NCBI RefSeq assembly: GCF_001243895.1
Contig: NZ_LN851186.1
Span: 2,059,852 to 2,123,851 of the forward strand
Direction of reading: 5' to 3'
Source: Bacillus testis
Lineage (GTDB): Bacteria; Bacillota; Bacilli; Bacillales; DSM-1321
Length of the DNA stretch: 64,000 nucleotides
Part shown: piece after piece, positions 35,581 through 45,427 of the stretch
How positions within the stretch are numbered: position 1 is the first letter of the stretch
Layout: the number at the start of each line of letters is the position of its first letter
Position numbers and translations under genes: made by a program
The notes under the pieces: model-generated
What the model was told of the DNA's origin: nothing
Seen by the model: only the letters and a program-made list of their open reading frames with translations
Databases searched by the model: none

Positions 35581-37260
35581 ATGACAGAATTACGTAGTAA
35601 TATGATCAAGCAAGGTGTCGACCGTGCACCCCACCGCAGTTTGCTGCGAGCGGCCGGCGTTAAAGACGAAGACTTCGGCAAACCGTTTATTGCCGTTTGT
35701 AATTCATATATTGATATAGTTCCCGGCCATGTCCATTTGCAGGAATTCGGAAAAATCGTGAAAGAAGCGATTCGGGAAGCTGGCGGTGTCCCTTTTGAAT
35801 TTAATACGATTGGTGTAGATGATGGAATCGCCATGGGCCATATCGGTATGCGCTATTCCCTGCCAAGCCGTGAAATCATTGCCGATTCAGTCGAAACCGT
35901 CGTATCCGCTCATTGGTTCGATGGCATGGTTTGCATCCCGAACTGCGATAAAATAACGCCGGGCATGATGATGGGGGCGCTGCGGGTGAATATCCCAACG
36001 ATCTTTGTCAGTGGCGGACCCATGAAAGCCGGTAAAGATAAAGACGGCAACTCCCTCTCCCTTACTTCAGTGTTTGAAGGGGTCGGTGCATACCAATCCG
36101 GACAAATCGACGAAGAGAAGCTACAGGAGATCGAACAGGTGGCCTGCCCTACTTGCGGATCCTGTTCGGGCATGTTTACCGCTAATTCAATGAACTGCCT
36201 TGCTGAAGGATTGGGATTAGCACTGCCTGGCAATGGAACAATTCTAGCGGTAGCCGAGGAACGCAAGGAATTTGTGAAGCAATCAGCCAAACAGTTGATG
36301 GAATTGATCAAGAAAGATATCAAACCGCGCGATATTGTCACAATGGATGCAATTGATAATGCCTTTGCACTGGATATGGCCATGGGAGGATCGACTAATA
36401 CAGTACTCCATACATTGGCGCTGGCGCATGAAGCCGGTTTTGAGTATCCGATGAAACGGATCAATGAAGTAGCGGAACGTGTTCCCCATCTTGCCAAAAT
36501 TGCTCCTGCATCCAGCTATCATATAGAAGATGTCCATAATGCCGGCGGCGTGAGTGCAATCATCCATGAATTACTGAAAAAACCAGGCGCTCTTAATGGG
36601 GATTGCTTGACTGTGTCTGGAAAAACATTGCGTGAAAATGTCGAAGGCTGCGAAATCATCGATACGAATGTCATTCATCCATTGGATAACCCTCATTCCG
36701 AGAAAGGTGGGCTAGCCGTTTTATTCGGAAATTTAGCTCCTTTAGGCTCGATTGTCAAAGTAGGCGCGGTTGATGAGTCCGTCGGCGGATACCATAGAGG
36801 CCCTGCGATTTGTTTCGATTCACAAGAAGATGCATTGTCAGGAATCATAACCGGCAAAGTTAAAGAAGGCGATGTCGTCGTGATCCGCTATGAAGGGCCA
36901 AAAGGCGGACCGGGCATGCCGGAAATGCTTGCTCCCACTTCCCAAATTGTCGGAAGAGGACTTGGCGCCAAAGTCGGTTTAATCACTGACGGACGCTTCT
37001 CCGGTGCATCCCGCGGCATCAGCATCGGCCATATTTCACCGGAAGCTGCCGAGGGTGGGCCGATCGCCTTTGTGCAAAACGGGGATATCATTGAATTGGA
37101 CATGAATAAACGCACGATTCAATTGGAAATATCGGATGAAGAATTTGCGGCACGGAAAGCGGAATGGCAAGGCTTTGAACCCAAAGTAAAAAACGGATAC
37201 TTAGCCCGCTATTCGAAACTTGTGACATCCGCCCATACAGGCGGCGTCATGAAAATATAG
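35581..37260 (+). CDS. ilvD: Dihydroxy-acid dehydratase
   Basis: 559 residues, full length. It dehydrates 2,3-dihydroxy-isovalerate and -methylvalerate to the 2-keto acids in valine/isoleucine synthesis. The three Fe-S cysteines are at [23 protein letters not shown] and [10 protein letters not shown]; the signature [14 protein letters not shown] lies near the C-terminus. GGGAG is nine bases before this ATG; an ATG at 35572 overlaps the RBS. It is separate from other ilv genes, as in several Bacillus genomes. An AT-rich AAATTTTTTGATTT stretch upstream is only weakly CodY-like. Confidence 0.95.
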   Translation: MTELRSNMIKQGVDRAPHRSLLRAAGVKDEDFGKPFIAVCNSYIDIVPGHVHLQEFGKIVKEAIREAGGVPFEFNTIGVDDGIAMGHIGMRYSLPSREIIADSVETVVSAHWFDGMVCIPNCDKITPGMMMGALRVNIPTIFVSGGPMKAGKDKDGNSLSLTSVFEGVGAYQSGQIDEEKLQEIEQVACPTCGSCSGMFTANSMNCLAEGLGLALPGNGTILAVAEERKEFVKQSAKQLMELIKKDIKPRDIVTMDAIDNAFALDMAMGGSTNTVLHTLALAHEAGFEYPMKRINEVAERVPHLAKIAPASSYHIEDVHNAGGVSAIIHELLKKPGALNGDCLTVSGKTLRENVEGCEIIDTNVIHPLDNPHSEKGGLAVLFGNLAPLGSIVKVGAVDESVGGYHRGPAICFDSQEDALSGIITGKVKEGDVVVIRYEGPKGGPGMPEMLAPTSQIVGRGLGAKVGLITDGRFSGASRGISIGHISPEAAEGGPIAFVQNGDIIELDMNKRTIQLEISDEEFAARKAEWQGFEPKVKNGYLARYSKLVTSAHTGGVMKI

Positions 37261-37290
37261 CTCAGCATTTGATATTGTCCAAACGTAAAA

Positions 37291-37325
37291 AAGACATTCC
37301 AGAGTATCATGGAATGTCTTTTATT
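37291..37325 (+). terminator. Terminator of ilvD
   Basis: AAGACATTCC and GGAATGTCTT arms, then TTATTT. Confidence 0.83.
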
Positions 37326-37380
37326 TGGCGTAATTGATTGATTGCTTGTCCCTTTCCAGGCATAACGGTGAAGCTTGCTA

Positions 37381-37569
37381 TTATTCATTATGGTGATTAC
37401 TGCGCCATTTCTGGATAGCCGCCATAACCAAGTACACACATAATAGGATAATCGCTAATTTTAATACGAATGATACGATTCCCGCTAATATATGTGTGAT
37501 CGCTCCGATTATATTCAGTACAACAAGCAGGATTAATATGCCAATAATGACTTTAAAAGCAGTATTCAT
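37381..37569 (-). CDS. Small two-helix membrane protein, 62 aa
   Basis: Two hydrophobic helices (VIIGILILLVVLNIIGAI and FVLKLAIILLCVYLVMAA) and a short His/Lys-rich cytosolic tail (KWRSNHHNE). AAGGGAG lies eight bases before the ATG. Unknown function, but the size, RBS and lone position indicate a real gene. Confidence 0.72.
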   Translation of the reverse strand: MNTAFKVIIGILILLVVLNIIGAITHILAGIVSFVLKLAIILLCVYLVMAAIQKWRSNHHNE

Positions 37570-37756
37570 GTCTTTTCTCCCTTCACTCGACCTCTTTATT
37601 AACCATTATGTATCGGGAACAGCATTTTGTTAAGCCTAATTTGCTAATTTTGATGGAATAGATAGCTAGGATACCATTTATTGTATGTTATCTTGAGATA
37701 ATATACAGCAGATACAGAACATCCTTCTGGTATAATGGTTTTAAAGGAGTGATTGG

Positions 37757-38596
37757 ATGAATCCGTTATTTTATGAAAATACGACTGTTATAGATTGTGT
37801 TGAAAATGAAAGCTTCAAAGCGGAAATATTGGAGTTGAAAGCATTAAGAGGAGCGAAAGATATTAATCTAGCCGGTGAAATCTTTTTGGCTAAAGAAGGC
37901 GGAATTACGCTTAAACAAGTCAAAATCACCTTAAAAGACAGTTCCTTCACCACTGAATCCGGCGCCTTATACTTCATGAAGGGCCATATTGAAGCCAAAA
38001 ATAAAATGGGCGGCGCCACTGGCTTGATGAAAAAGGCGTTTAAAAATTATTTAACGCAGGAATCCACATTCAAGCCAACTTACACAGGCTCCGGTGAAAT
38101 TTTCCTTGAACCAAGCTTTGGCCATTATATGTTTGTTGAGCTTCATGATGAAACAATCGTCGTTGATAAAGGGCTTTTCCTTGGCTGTGAACCGACTCTT
38201 GACATTAGTGTGGCTATGCAGAAGAATCTATCGAGCGGATTCCTAGGCGGAGAAGGCTGGTTTCAGACCAAAATTTCGGGAACAGGGTTATGCATCCTTC
38301 AGATTCCTGTTCCGCGCGAGGAAGTATTGGTCACCCAGCTTCAAAATGAAAAATTGCAGGTTGACGGCAATTTTGCGTTGCTTCGCAGGGGCGATATCCG
38401 CTTTTCTGTACAGAAATCCACTAAGGGTCTTATCGGTACCTTCACCTCAGGCGAAGGTCTGCTTCAGACGTTTGAAGGGACAGGAGAAGTGTGGCTGGCC
38501 CCAACCCAGCCGATCTATCGCCGATTGGAAGAAAGCAGCTTCAGCCAGCTTCTTGAATCCAAGAACCAATCGAACGATACAGGAAATAAAAAATAA
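37757..38596 (+). CDS. AIM24 family protein
   Basis: 279 residues, nearly all beta strands (ALYFMKGHIEAKNKMGGATG, YTGSGEIFLEPSFGHYMF, LDISVAMQKNLSSGFLGGEG), the beta-barrel/prism layout of AIM24/TRAP-like RNA-binding folds. No membrane segment. The function in bacteria is unknown; the yeast namesake shapes mitochondrial membranes. AAAGGAG lies nine bases before the ATG. A terminator follows and the gene is monocistronic. Confidence 0.88.
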   Translation: MNPLFYENTTVIDCVENESFKAEILELKALRGAKDINLAGEIFLAKEGGITLKQVKITLKDSSFTTESGALYFMKGHIEAKNKMGGATGLMKKAFKNYLTQESTFKPTYTGSGEIFLEPSFGHYMFVELHDETIVVDKGLFLGCEPTLDISVAMQKNLSSGFLGGEGWFQTKISGTGLCILQIPVPREEVLVTQLQNEKLQVDGNFALLRRGDIRFSVQKSTKGLIGTFTSGEGLLQTFEGTGEVWLAPTQPIYRRLEESSFSQLLESKNQSNDTGNKK

Positions 38597-38605
38597 AGTG
38601 TCTGC

Positions 38606-38641
38606 CAAAGCCTGCTCCGTCTATGCGGTGCAGGCTTTTTA
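38606..38641 (+). terminator. Terminator of the AIM24-like gene
   Basis: AAAGCCTGC and GCAGGCTTTTT arms. Confidence 0.8.
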
Positions 38642-38691
38642 TATAACCCTCCCTTCCCTTATATCCTCTGCAAAAGGCAGCCTCAAAGGCT

Positions 38692-39249
38692 TTACATGCT
38701 TTTGTCTGGACGATCGCCGAAGAAAGTCTCCACCAAATCGATATATTGTTTGAAAAAAGCGGGTGGCTGTGGGATATCCTTAATGGCGTCGGCAATAGAC
38801 TGGTTATACCAAGCCTGCTTTTCGCGTCCCCGTTTGAATGCATCCCAAACACGGCTGCCTTGTTCTTCGTAATGCTTTTGTAGAGCCTGTAAATTATCCA
38901 ATTTATCCGCCACAATTAAAGCTTTGACTTCCATCGGTCCTTCCTTGACGGTTTGGATTGTATGCTCTTTCCTTTCTTCCCAAGACAATGTTTTGTTTTC
39001 CGTGTGGGCCGCTACCAGGCGGGCTACGTCCGGGCCGAATTGCTCTTCGATTACGGCTGGGGTTACTTCTGTATCCTCAACTGTATCATGCAAGTATCCC
39101 GCTATAATAACAGCATCCGGAAAACCTGCTTCCTGTAGGATTCGGGCGACACGTTTGGGATGTTCGGCATATGGCTCGTCTGAGTTTTTGCGCGTTTGCC
39201 CGGCATGCGCCTTTTCTGCAAGATATTGTGCCTTATCAAGTTGGTTCAA
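38692..39249 (-). CDS. HD-domain hydrolase (small SpoT/MESH1-like)
   Basis: 185 residues. The HD signature is complete: HAGQTRKNSDEPYAEHP, GYLHDTVEDTEVT (HD pair) and VADKLDNL (distal Asp). This is the hydrolase half of RelA/SpoT and of small alarmone hydrolases, which remove pyrophosphate from (p)ppGpp; no synthetase domain is present. Other nucleotides are possible substrates. AAAGG abuts the ATG at 39258, so I prefer the TTG at 39249, nine bases after it. It stands alone, divergent from the CdaR-like gene. Confidence 0.85.
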   Translation of the reverse strand: MNQLDKAQYLAEKAHAGQTRKNSDEPYAEHPKRVARILQEAGFPDAVIIAGYLHDTVEDTEVTPAVIEEQFGPDVARLVAAHTENKTLSWEERKEHTIQTVKEGPMEVKALIVADKLDNLQALQKHYEEQGSRVWDAFKRGREKQAWYNQSIADAIKDIPQPPAFFKQYIDLVETFFGDRPDKSM

Positions 39250-39421
39250 GTTATTCATCCTTTCTGTTGATTCTTCTGGTTGTCTCTCTTTTTAGTATAT
39301 AAGATTGTCACATCCCATGCATATAGAACTGCCTTTCCCAAGCGGTATGTATATTGCCTGTTTTCACTTTATATTTGATATGATAGCAGCAGGACAAAAA
39401 GGATGGCGGGAAGGTGTTTTA

Positions 39422-40543
39422 ATGCTATTATCAAAATCTTTAGCAAAGAGAATCGTTTCAGAAGTACAAAAATTGTTCGATGAAGAAATTATTATAGCAA
39501 ATACAGAGGGGCTTATTATCGCCTCGACTGAAGATAAACGAATCGGCTCCTTTCATGAAGGCGCATTCCTTTGTGCGCAGGAAAAAAAGAAGAAAGTGAT
39601 CGGACAAGAGGATGAAAAATGGCTAAAAGGCGTTAAAGCAGGTTTGAATTTGCCTGTATTCTTTCTTAAAGATGTCATTGGCGTGATCGGCATTACAGGG
39701 GAACCGCATAAATTCTTGCCTTATGGCGAATTGCTCCGTAAGATGACAGAACTGTTAATCCAGGAAAGTTACTATTCCGAACAGGTCCAATGGCGTGCAA
39801 GGATGCTGGAGTCGTTCGTCTATGACTGGATGCAGCCGGCTGTTTCTCTGGAACAGCTCAAAGAAAGGGCGAAAGTACTGGACGTGAATCTTGCAAGCGA
39901 CCGTCAAATCATTCTTGTCCAAGTGATCAAACCCACCGACTATTTATTCCAAAGTTTATGGCAATTGACCCACCTTTGGAATGATGCCTATAAAGAAGAT
40001 ATATTGGTCCCCTGGGGAAATGACCGGCTTTTGCTTCTTCATAGTGTACACGCCAATAAAGAAGATATTTATCAAAAGGCTCAGCAGCTGCAAACGTATA
40101 TAAATGACATCTGGCAAGTTTCATCTTCTCTTGGGATCGGTAGGGCCGTTTCAAGCAGGAATCTCTCCGCAGGATATAATCAGGCTGAAAAAGCTCTGAA
40201 AGCAGCCAACCCCAATAAGCAGATTGTCTGTGAAGAAGATTTGCGCATTGAATTATGCCTGGGGGATATACACCCTTCGACCCGTGAAGACTTTACACGG
40301 CGAATCCTCCAACAGGCAATCACCGAACCAGAACTGCTTATTACCGTAAGGGCATACTATAAGAATAATATGTCCGTTAAGAAAACGGCCGAAGATTTGC
40401 ATATACATATCAATACGCTTCATTACCGCATAAAAAAGTTTGAACAGATGACCGGATTAAACCTGAAACAAATCGAAGACCTGACAAATGGCTATCTTGC
40501 TTTGTTGTTTTTGGATGAACAGACAAAAAACAATGGGATTTAA
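39422..40543 (+). CDS. CdaR/sugar-diacid-type regulator of glycolate oxidation
   Basis: 373 residues. The N-terminal ligand domain (IVSEVQKLFDEEIIIANTEG, then LPVFFLKDVIGVIGITGEP) is of the sugar-diacid recognition type. A PucR-like C-terminal helix-turn-helix is visible (VRAYYKNNMSVKKTAEDLHI, HINTLHYRIKKFEQMTG). It directly precedes glcD/glcF, the same arrangement as YsfB with YsfCD in B. subtilis, so it probably senses a hydroxy-acid and controls them. I start at the ATG preceded by GGGAAGG; 39 more codons are open upstream without an RBS. Confidence 0.87.
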   Translation: MLLSKSLAKRIVSEVQKLFDEEIIIANTEGLIIASTEDKRIGSFHEGAFLCAQEKKKKVIGQEDEKWLKGVKAGLNLPVFFLKDVIGVIGITGEPHKFLPYGELLRKMTELLIQESYYSEQVQWRARMLESFVYDWMQPAVSLEQLKERAKVLDVNLASDRQIILVQVIKPTDYLFQSLWQLTHLWNDAYKEDILVPWGNDRLLLLHSVHANKEDIYQKAQQLQTYINDIWQVSSSLGIGRAVSSRNLSAGYNQAEKALKAANPNKQIVCEEDLRIELCLGDIHPSTREDFTRRILQQAITEPELLITVRAYYKNNMSVKKTAEDLHIHINTLHYRIKKFEQMTGLNLKQIEDLTNGYLALLFLDEQTKNNGI

Positions 40544-40654
40544 GCGCTTTTTTTGCATGTTCATCCATAGAAATAGATACCAATTATATACTAATCTACA
40601 ATTATGGCTATTTATTAACCATTCATAATTTACTCAAAAAAGGTGTGAACCTCT

Positions 40655-42067
40655 ATGTTGACAACAAAACTAAAGCAAAAGTTCATTCAAATTGTTGGCC
40701 ATGAAAACGTGATTGACTCTTCTGCAGGCAGACTTGTGTATTCGTACGATGCTACGCCTAACTTTCAATCGATGCCCGATGCCGTGCTTGCACCGCGCAA
40801 TACGAATGAAGTTGCTGCAATCATCCAAGTATGCCGGGAAGAAAAAATCCCGCTTGTTCCGAGAGGATCGGGCACGAATTTATGCGGGGGCACTGTCCCA
40901 GTTGAAGGCGGCATTGTCCTTTTGTTCAAGCATATGAATAAAATATTGGAAATCGACGAAGAAAACCTGACCATGACCGTACAACCCGGAGCGCTCACGT
41001 TAGAGATCATCCATGCTGCCGAAGCCAACGGGTTATTCTATCCTCCTGACCCGAGTTCTATGAAGATTTCGACAATCGGAGGCAATATAAGCGAAAACTC
41101 CGGAGGTCTGCGCGGATTGAAATACGGCGTTACCCGCGATTATGTATTGGCATTGGAAGCTGTCCTTCCTAATGGAGAGATCATCCGGACCGGCGGAAAA
41201 CTGGCCAAGGATGTGGCTGGCTATGACTTGACTCGACTGTTGGTCGGTTCTGAGGGGACTCTTGCTGTTGTGACCGAAGCAACTTTAAAGCTGGTTCCAA
41301 AGCCTGAATCGAAACAAACCATGCTGGCGCTCTATCAGGACATGGATGGCGCAGCGCGGGCTGTGTCAAAAATCATAGCTAATAAAATAATCCCGGCAAC
41401 GCTTGAATTCCTTGACCGCCCTACTCTGGCCGCTGTTGAAGATTTTGCTAGAATCGGCTTGCCTACTAATGTGGAAGCTGTTCTTCTTATTGAACAGGAT
41501 GGCCCGCCTGAAATCGTAGACCGAGATATGAAGAAAATGGCTGAAATTTGCCTAAGTGAACATGCCGTCTCCGCTCAAATTGCCGTCTCTGCTGAAGAGG
41601 CAGAAGCATTGACGACTGCCCGCCGTTCAGCCTTATCAGCCTTGGCGCGGCTGAAACCGACGACTATTTTGGAGGATGCCACCGTTCCCCGATCAGAAAT
41701 AGCCAATATGGTAAAAGCCATCAATGAAATTGCCTTTAAACATAATGTGACGATTTGTACGTTCGGCCACGCCGGCGATGGCAATTTGCATCCGACCTGT
41801 ACGACAGATGTACGCGACCATGATGAAATGGAACGTGTGGAAGCCGCATTTGCCGATATCTTCGAAAAAGCAATTGAGCTTGGCGGCACGATCACCGGTG
41901 AACATGGGGTAGGCTTGATGAAAGCCCCTTACCTGGAATGGAAATTCGGCGAACCAGGGATTAGCATCATGAAAGCGATTAAACAGGCTTTTGATCCAGA
42001 TAACATCATGAATCCAGGCAAGATTTTCGCCAAAGAAACCCGGAAACGGACGGTGATCTCCAAATGA
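40655..42067 (+). CDS. glcD: Glycolate oxidase, FAD-binding subunit GlcD
   Basis: 470 residues. The PCMH-type FAD domain (VPRGSGTNLCGGTVPVEGGI, IGGNISENSGGLRGLKYGVT, GGKLAKDVAGYDLTRLLVGS) is followed by the FAD-oxidase C-terminal domain (FGHAGDGNLHPT, GGTITGEHGVG). It oxidises glycolate or a related 2-hydroxy acid to the 2-keto acid, passing electrons to the Fe-S subunit GlcF. AAAAGGTGTG precedes the ATG. Overlap of four bases with glcF (ATGA) shows coupled translation. The gene is 112 bases after the CdaR-like gene. Confidence 0.93.
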   Translation: MLTTKLKQKFIQIVGHENVIDSSAGRLVYSYDATPNFQSMPDAVLAPRNTNEVAAIIQVCREEKIPLVPRGSGTNLCGGTVPVEGGIVLLFKHMNKILEIDEENLTMTVQPGALTLEIIHAAEANGLFYPPDPSSMKISTIGGNISENSGGLRGLKYGVTRDYVLALEAVLPNGEIIRTGGKLAKDVAGYDLTRLLVGSEGTLAVVTEATLKLVPKPESKQTMLALYQDMDGAARAVSKIIANKIIPATLEFLDRPTLAAVEDFARIGLPTNVEAVLLIEQDGPPEIVDRDMKKMAEICLSEHAVSAQIAVSAEEAEALTTARRSALSALARLKPTTILEDATVPRSEIANMVKAINEIAFKHNVTICTFGHAGDGNLHPTCTTDVRDHDEMERVEAAFADIFEKAIELGGTITGEHGVGLMKAPYLEWKFGEPGISIMKAIKQAFDPDNIMNPGKIFAKETRKRTVISK

Positions 42068-43398
42068 CAACAAAAGAGATGACGCAAAGAGAAAAAGCCA
42101 TCCAAACTGCTTTTAAGGAGCGGATGAATGAAACAGAGCTGTTGAATTGCATGCAATGCGGGTTCTGCCTGCCTACTTGCCCAACCTATATTGAAACAGG
42201 CTTTGATGAATCGCAATCTCCACGCGGCCGCATTGCATTGATGAAAGCCGTCCACGATGGTTTGATTGCACCGGATGAAGAAGTTGAAAGATCATTAAAT
42301 CTGTGCCTGGGCTGCCGGGCTTGCGAGCCAGTCTGTCCTGCAGGCGTGAATTATGGGTACTTGCTTGAGGATGCACGCGAAATTTTCAATGATTATAACC
42401 AGTATTCTTTGTCTGTGAAAGCGATGAGAAAAACGGTATTCGAGGGATTATTCCCCCATCAGAACCGCATGGAAAACGTGATGGGCCTACTGGCTGTCTA
42501 TCAGCGGAGCGGATTGCAAAAGGCAGTACGAAAAGTAGGGTTTATGAAGTTGTTCCCTGAAAGCTTGCAGGCAATGGAACGGGCGCTTCCCCAGGTTCCG
42601 AAGAAAAAAGAAATGAAAGAGAAACACCTGACACAGCCCGCTTTAACAGACAAAAAAGCGACGGTGGCGCTTTTTTCCGGATGCTTGATGGATACGATGT
42701 TTATGGAAACCAATCGTTCAACCATTACCCTTCTGCAAAAAGCCGGCTGCGATGTCGTTATTCCCGATGGGCAAGCTTGCTGCGGCGCCCTGCACGGCCA
42801 TAGTGGCGAAAAAGCGGGCAGTATCGAGCTTGCCAAGCGGAATATCGATGCTTTTGAACAAGCAAAAGCGGATTATATCATCACAAATGCCGGAGGCTGC
42901 GGCGCCTTTTTGCTTGGTTATAGCCACTTGCTTAAAGACGATCCCGCTTACGCTGAACGGGCAACTCGCTTTGTCGATTCGATAAAAGACATTACACAAA
43001 TTCTTTATGAACTCGATTTCCATCACACAGTGCACTTGGCGATTGATCCACAAGTAATCACCTATCAAGACTCCTGCCACTTGCGCAATGTCATGCATAC
43101 ATCGAAGGCTCCCTGGGCGTTGCTGAACAGCATTGAAGGAGCAACCTACAGAGAAATGGAAAATGCCGATAGCTGCTGCGGCTCTGCCGGAATTTACAAT
43201 ATTGTCGAATCTGACATGTCGATGCAGATTCTTGACCACAAAATGACGAAAGCAAAAGCGACCAATGCCCATACGATCGTAACTGCCAATCCTGGCTGCC
43301 TGCTGCAAATGAAGCTCGGAATCGAACGGGAAGGCCTATCGGATATTGTCCAGGCCGTCCATATCGTCGACCTATTGGCAAAAGCATGCGAAGAGTAA
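42064..43398 (+). CDS. glcF: Glycolate oxidase, iron-sulfur subunit GlcF
   Basis: 444 residues. Two [4Fe-4S] ferredoxin motifs near the N-terminus (CMQCGFCLPTCPTYIETG, CLGCRACEPVCPAGVNYG) and two CCG-type domains (LFSGCLMDTMF with ACCGALHGHSG; YQDSCHLRNVM with DSCCGSAGIYN). It is the electron-transfer partner of GlcD and couples glycolate oxidation to the respiratory chain at the membrane face. It overlaps glcD by ATGA. A hairpin at 43477-43508 may terminate it. Confidence 0.93.
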   Translation: MTTKEMTQREKAIQTAFKERMNETELLNCMQCGFCLPTCPTYIETGFDESQSPRGRIALMKAVHDGLIAPDEEVERSLNLCLGCRACEPVCPAGVNYGYLLEDAREIFNDYNQYSLSVKAMRKTVFEGLFPHQNRMENVMGLLAVYQRSGLQKAVRKVGFMKLFPESLQAMERALPQVPKKKEMKEKHLTQPALTDKKATVALFSGCLMDTMFMETNRSTITLLQKAGCDVVIPDGQACCGALHGHSGEKAGSIELAKRNIDAFEQAKADYIITNAGGCGAFLLGYSHLLKDDPAYAERATRFVDSIKDITQILYELDFHHTVHLAIDPQVITYQDSCHLRNVMHTSKAPWALLNSIEGATYREMENADSCCGSAGIYNIVESDMSMQILDHKMTKAKATNAHTIVTANPGCLLQMKLGIEREGLSDIVQAVHIVDLLAKACEE

Positions 43399-43476
43399 CA
43401 AATCAAACAACAAACGAACCGGATGTCCTTAACAGGTTCGGATTTTGATGACAAAACTAAATGATCGCACCATTTA

Positions 43477-43510
43477 GAAGTCCGATTCTCAAATGAATTG
43501 GACTTCTTCT
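43477..43510. terminator. Hairpin after glcF
   Basis: AGAAGTCCGATTC and GAATTGGACTTCT arms, imperfect by one base pair, followed by TCTG. Probable bidirectional terminator, similar in sequence to the one at 22448. Confidence 0.55.
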
Positions 43511-43627
43511 GTTATTGATATAATGGTATTTTCAAGCCCAATAAAGATGAATGAGGATACCAATCCGCAGCCCTTTTGACAGATTAGCAAAAGGGATTGA
43601 TCCATATAATTGAACGTTTGATGCTCG

Positions 43628-43993
43628 TTAGCTATTTTCAAATTGAAGATATTCCAAAATATTCCCAAAGGGATCTCTGAAGCTAATATATTTTCCTGGA
43701 GGGCAATTAGTTGGTTTATCTACAATAAAATCCACTTCTTTCTCCTTTAAGTATGTAACCATTTCATCAATATCTTCCGTTCGTAATCCTAATACAACCC
43801 CGGTATTTTTATATTCTTGATTATAGGTTGTATGATTGGTCTCCTCTAAAATAATAGGTAACTCTCCATGGACAAGTGATGCAATAGTAGCACCATACCG
43901 CTTATTTAATTCAAATCCTAAAGTATTCGTATAAAAGTCAATGGCATCGTTTACATTCGGCACATAAATGCTTATAACACAAATCTGATTCAT
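43628..43993 (-). CDS. VOC/glyoxalase-like protein
   Basis: 121 residues with two beta-alpha-beta-beta-beta units: CVISIYVPNVNDAIDFYTNT, LGFELNKRYG, and YISFRDPFGNILEYLQFEN. The VOC fold includes glyoxalases, dioxygenases and antibiotic-binding proteins; the metal-ligand set is incomplete by eye, so no reaction is assigned. AGGAGGG lies seven bases before this ATG; the longer frame to 44038 has no RBS. Confidence 0.83.
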   Translation of the reverse strand: MNQICVISIYVPNVNDAIDFYTNTLGFELNKRYGATIASLVHGELPIILEETNHTTYNQEYKNTGVVLGLRTEDIDEMVTYLKEKEVDFIVDKPTNCPPGKYISFRDPFGNILEYLQFENS

Positions 43994-44090
43994 TGTTTTG
44001 CCCCTCCTATTTTCTGTATTCTTGTAAATATTCAACACTTATTTACAAGAACCCTTTTTCCTAAAGGGGATGCTATCATTTTGACCGTTT

Positions 44091-44444
44091 TCATTCTAAA
44101 TGATTATACTCCGTTTTTCGTACAGATGGATTTTCTCTTTGGACTATTTTTCCTTGATTCAACACATAGTAATAAATATGTGTTGGTTCATCGGTAAAGA
44201 TAACTCTAGCTTCATAATTACCAGGGCCCGGTGTTGTTGAAAAGACTTCAATACTTTTAATTTCATCTTTTTCATACGTTTTTTGCAAATAGCTAGCAGT
44301 AGCTTCCTCCAATTTATGTTTATCCATTTTTACTTGAATAAAAATAAAACAAATGGTACCAATAATTAAGAGTACGATCACTTCTACAATCGCGAATATG
44401 ATTAAAGCGACTTTTGTTCCCTTGGATAATTTCGCTTTTTCCAT
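44091..44444 (-). CDS. DUF3139-like membrane-anchored protein
   Basis: 117 residues. One N-terminal membrane helix (VALIIFAIVEVIVLLIIGTI) and an extracytoplasmic domain with LQKTYEKDEIKSIEV, ARVIFTDEPTHIYYYV, the typical DUF3139 pattern (a short domain of unknown function often found in multicopy in Bacillus). A second member lies 300 bases away. AAGGAG precedes the ATG (minus strand). It may be cell-surface signalling or immunity, but no function is known. Confidence 0.75.
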   Translation of the reverse strand: MEKAKLSKGTKVALIIFAIVEVIVLLIIGTICFIFIQVKMDKHKLEEATASYLQKTYEKDEIKSIEVFSTTPGPGNYEARVIFTDEPTHIYYYVLNQGKIVQRENPSVRKTEYNHLE

Positions 44445-44652
44445 AAAATCTAACTCCTTGGCTTAGATTTGCCTTAAGACCAATTCCAAACGGCAGACAA
44501 ACCTCTTGGAAAGTGACCCTGCAGCAATGTGGTGATTCGGGAAGCCTTTTAGTCTAACATTCGCTCTTGTAAGCATATGATGAGTGTGTGCTAAAATGTA
44601 AAATTCAGCATAAGGAATCGTCAACTTTCTTAATATTCAAAAATATAAATAG

Positions 44653-44677
44653 AGATACAGTTTTTTGCTGTATCTCA
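44653..44677. repeat. Hairpin AGATACAG/CTGTATCT
   Basis: Two 8-base arms around TTTTTTG, a compact hairpin between the two DUF3139-like genes, without a clear T tract on the minus strand. Possibly a terminator remnant of the upstream gene. Confidence 0.4.
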
Positions 44678-44688
44678 TGTTCTGTTAA

Positions 44689-44709
44689 TGCACCAGTTTG
44701 TTTAAGTAT
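44689..44709 (+). repeat. Short dispersed repeat, copy 1
   Basis: TGCACCAGTTTGTTTAAGTA, about 17 of 20 matches to copy 2 at 45392. Both copies lie just beyond the 3' ends of minus-strand DUF3139-region genes. Confidence 0.4.
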
Positions 44710-44748
44710 ATGTATGTACAACGTTATTTGATTAACGATCTATTTAAT

Positions 44749-45168
44749 CTAATCCTTACTTATACAATCCTCTTCACTATGCTTTGTTTTTTCTGTAATT
44801 ATTGTTGTATAGATATTATTAACTTTCATTTCTTTCTCACAAAATTGGGCAATCGATTTTCCTTTTTTCTTGATGCCATAATAATAAGACACATTAGGCT
44901 CATCCTTGAAAATGACTCTGTAGTTATCATAATAATAATCCTTGCGATCCATGCCAGCAACGATATGTTGATGTGAAATATCTTCATCACTGTAACCTTT
45001 CTCCTCTAGGTAAGGTGGCAAATGCTTATTGAAAAGAAAATTCGTGTATGGATTACCATTATTTAAAACATAAATGACACTAGCAATAAAAAGAAATATG
45101 GACAGCACAATCACCAAAAACACAATGAAAAAAGAAACTATTAAGCGACGAACCGTTAGCGTTTTCAT
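44749..45168 (-). CDS. DUF3139-like membrane-anchored protein, second copy
   Basis: 139 residues. Basic start, a membrane helix (IVSFFIVFLVIVLSIFLFIA), then an outer domain with LPPYLEEKGYSDEDISHQHI and YRVIFKDEPNVSYYYGIKKK, the same order of blocks as the neighbour at 44091. I start at the ATG preceded by AAAGGG (six bases); the longer frame has no RBS. Two diverged copies in tandem suggest local duplication. Function unknown. Confidence 0.72.
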   Translation of the reverse strand: MKTLTVRRLIVSFFIVFLVIVLSIFLFIASVIYVLNNGNPYTNFLFNKHLPPYLEEKGYSDEDISHQHIVAGMDRKDYYYDNYRVIFKDEPNVSYYYGIKKKGKSIAQFCEKEMKVNNIYTTIITEKTKHSEEDCISKD

Positions 45169-45391
45169 AGGCATCCCTTTATAATGAACGTATTTTATCT
45201 CCAAGGATAAACCAAATTTATCCTAATAATGTAATTTTACACTAAAAGAGTATATTGTTTCAATGGTTTTTAGGCCTCCATAGAGGTTTCGGTAGCCCAA
45301 AAGAATGATCTGCTAATCCTTTTTACACTAATTTGCTACTGAAACAGCATAAAAAAAGACCGTCATACTGACAGCCTTAATCTTATGCTAT

Positions 45392-45412
45392 TGCCCCAGT
45401 TTGTTTACGTAC
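45392..45412 (+). repeat. Short dispersed repeat, copy 2
   Basis: TGCCCCAGTTTGTTTACGTA, similar to copy 1 at 44689. Confidence 0.4.
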
Positions 45413-45427
45413 ATTTATTCAAAAGCC

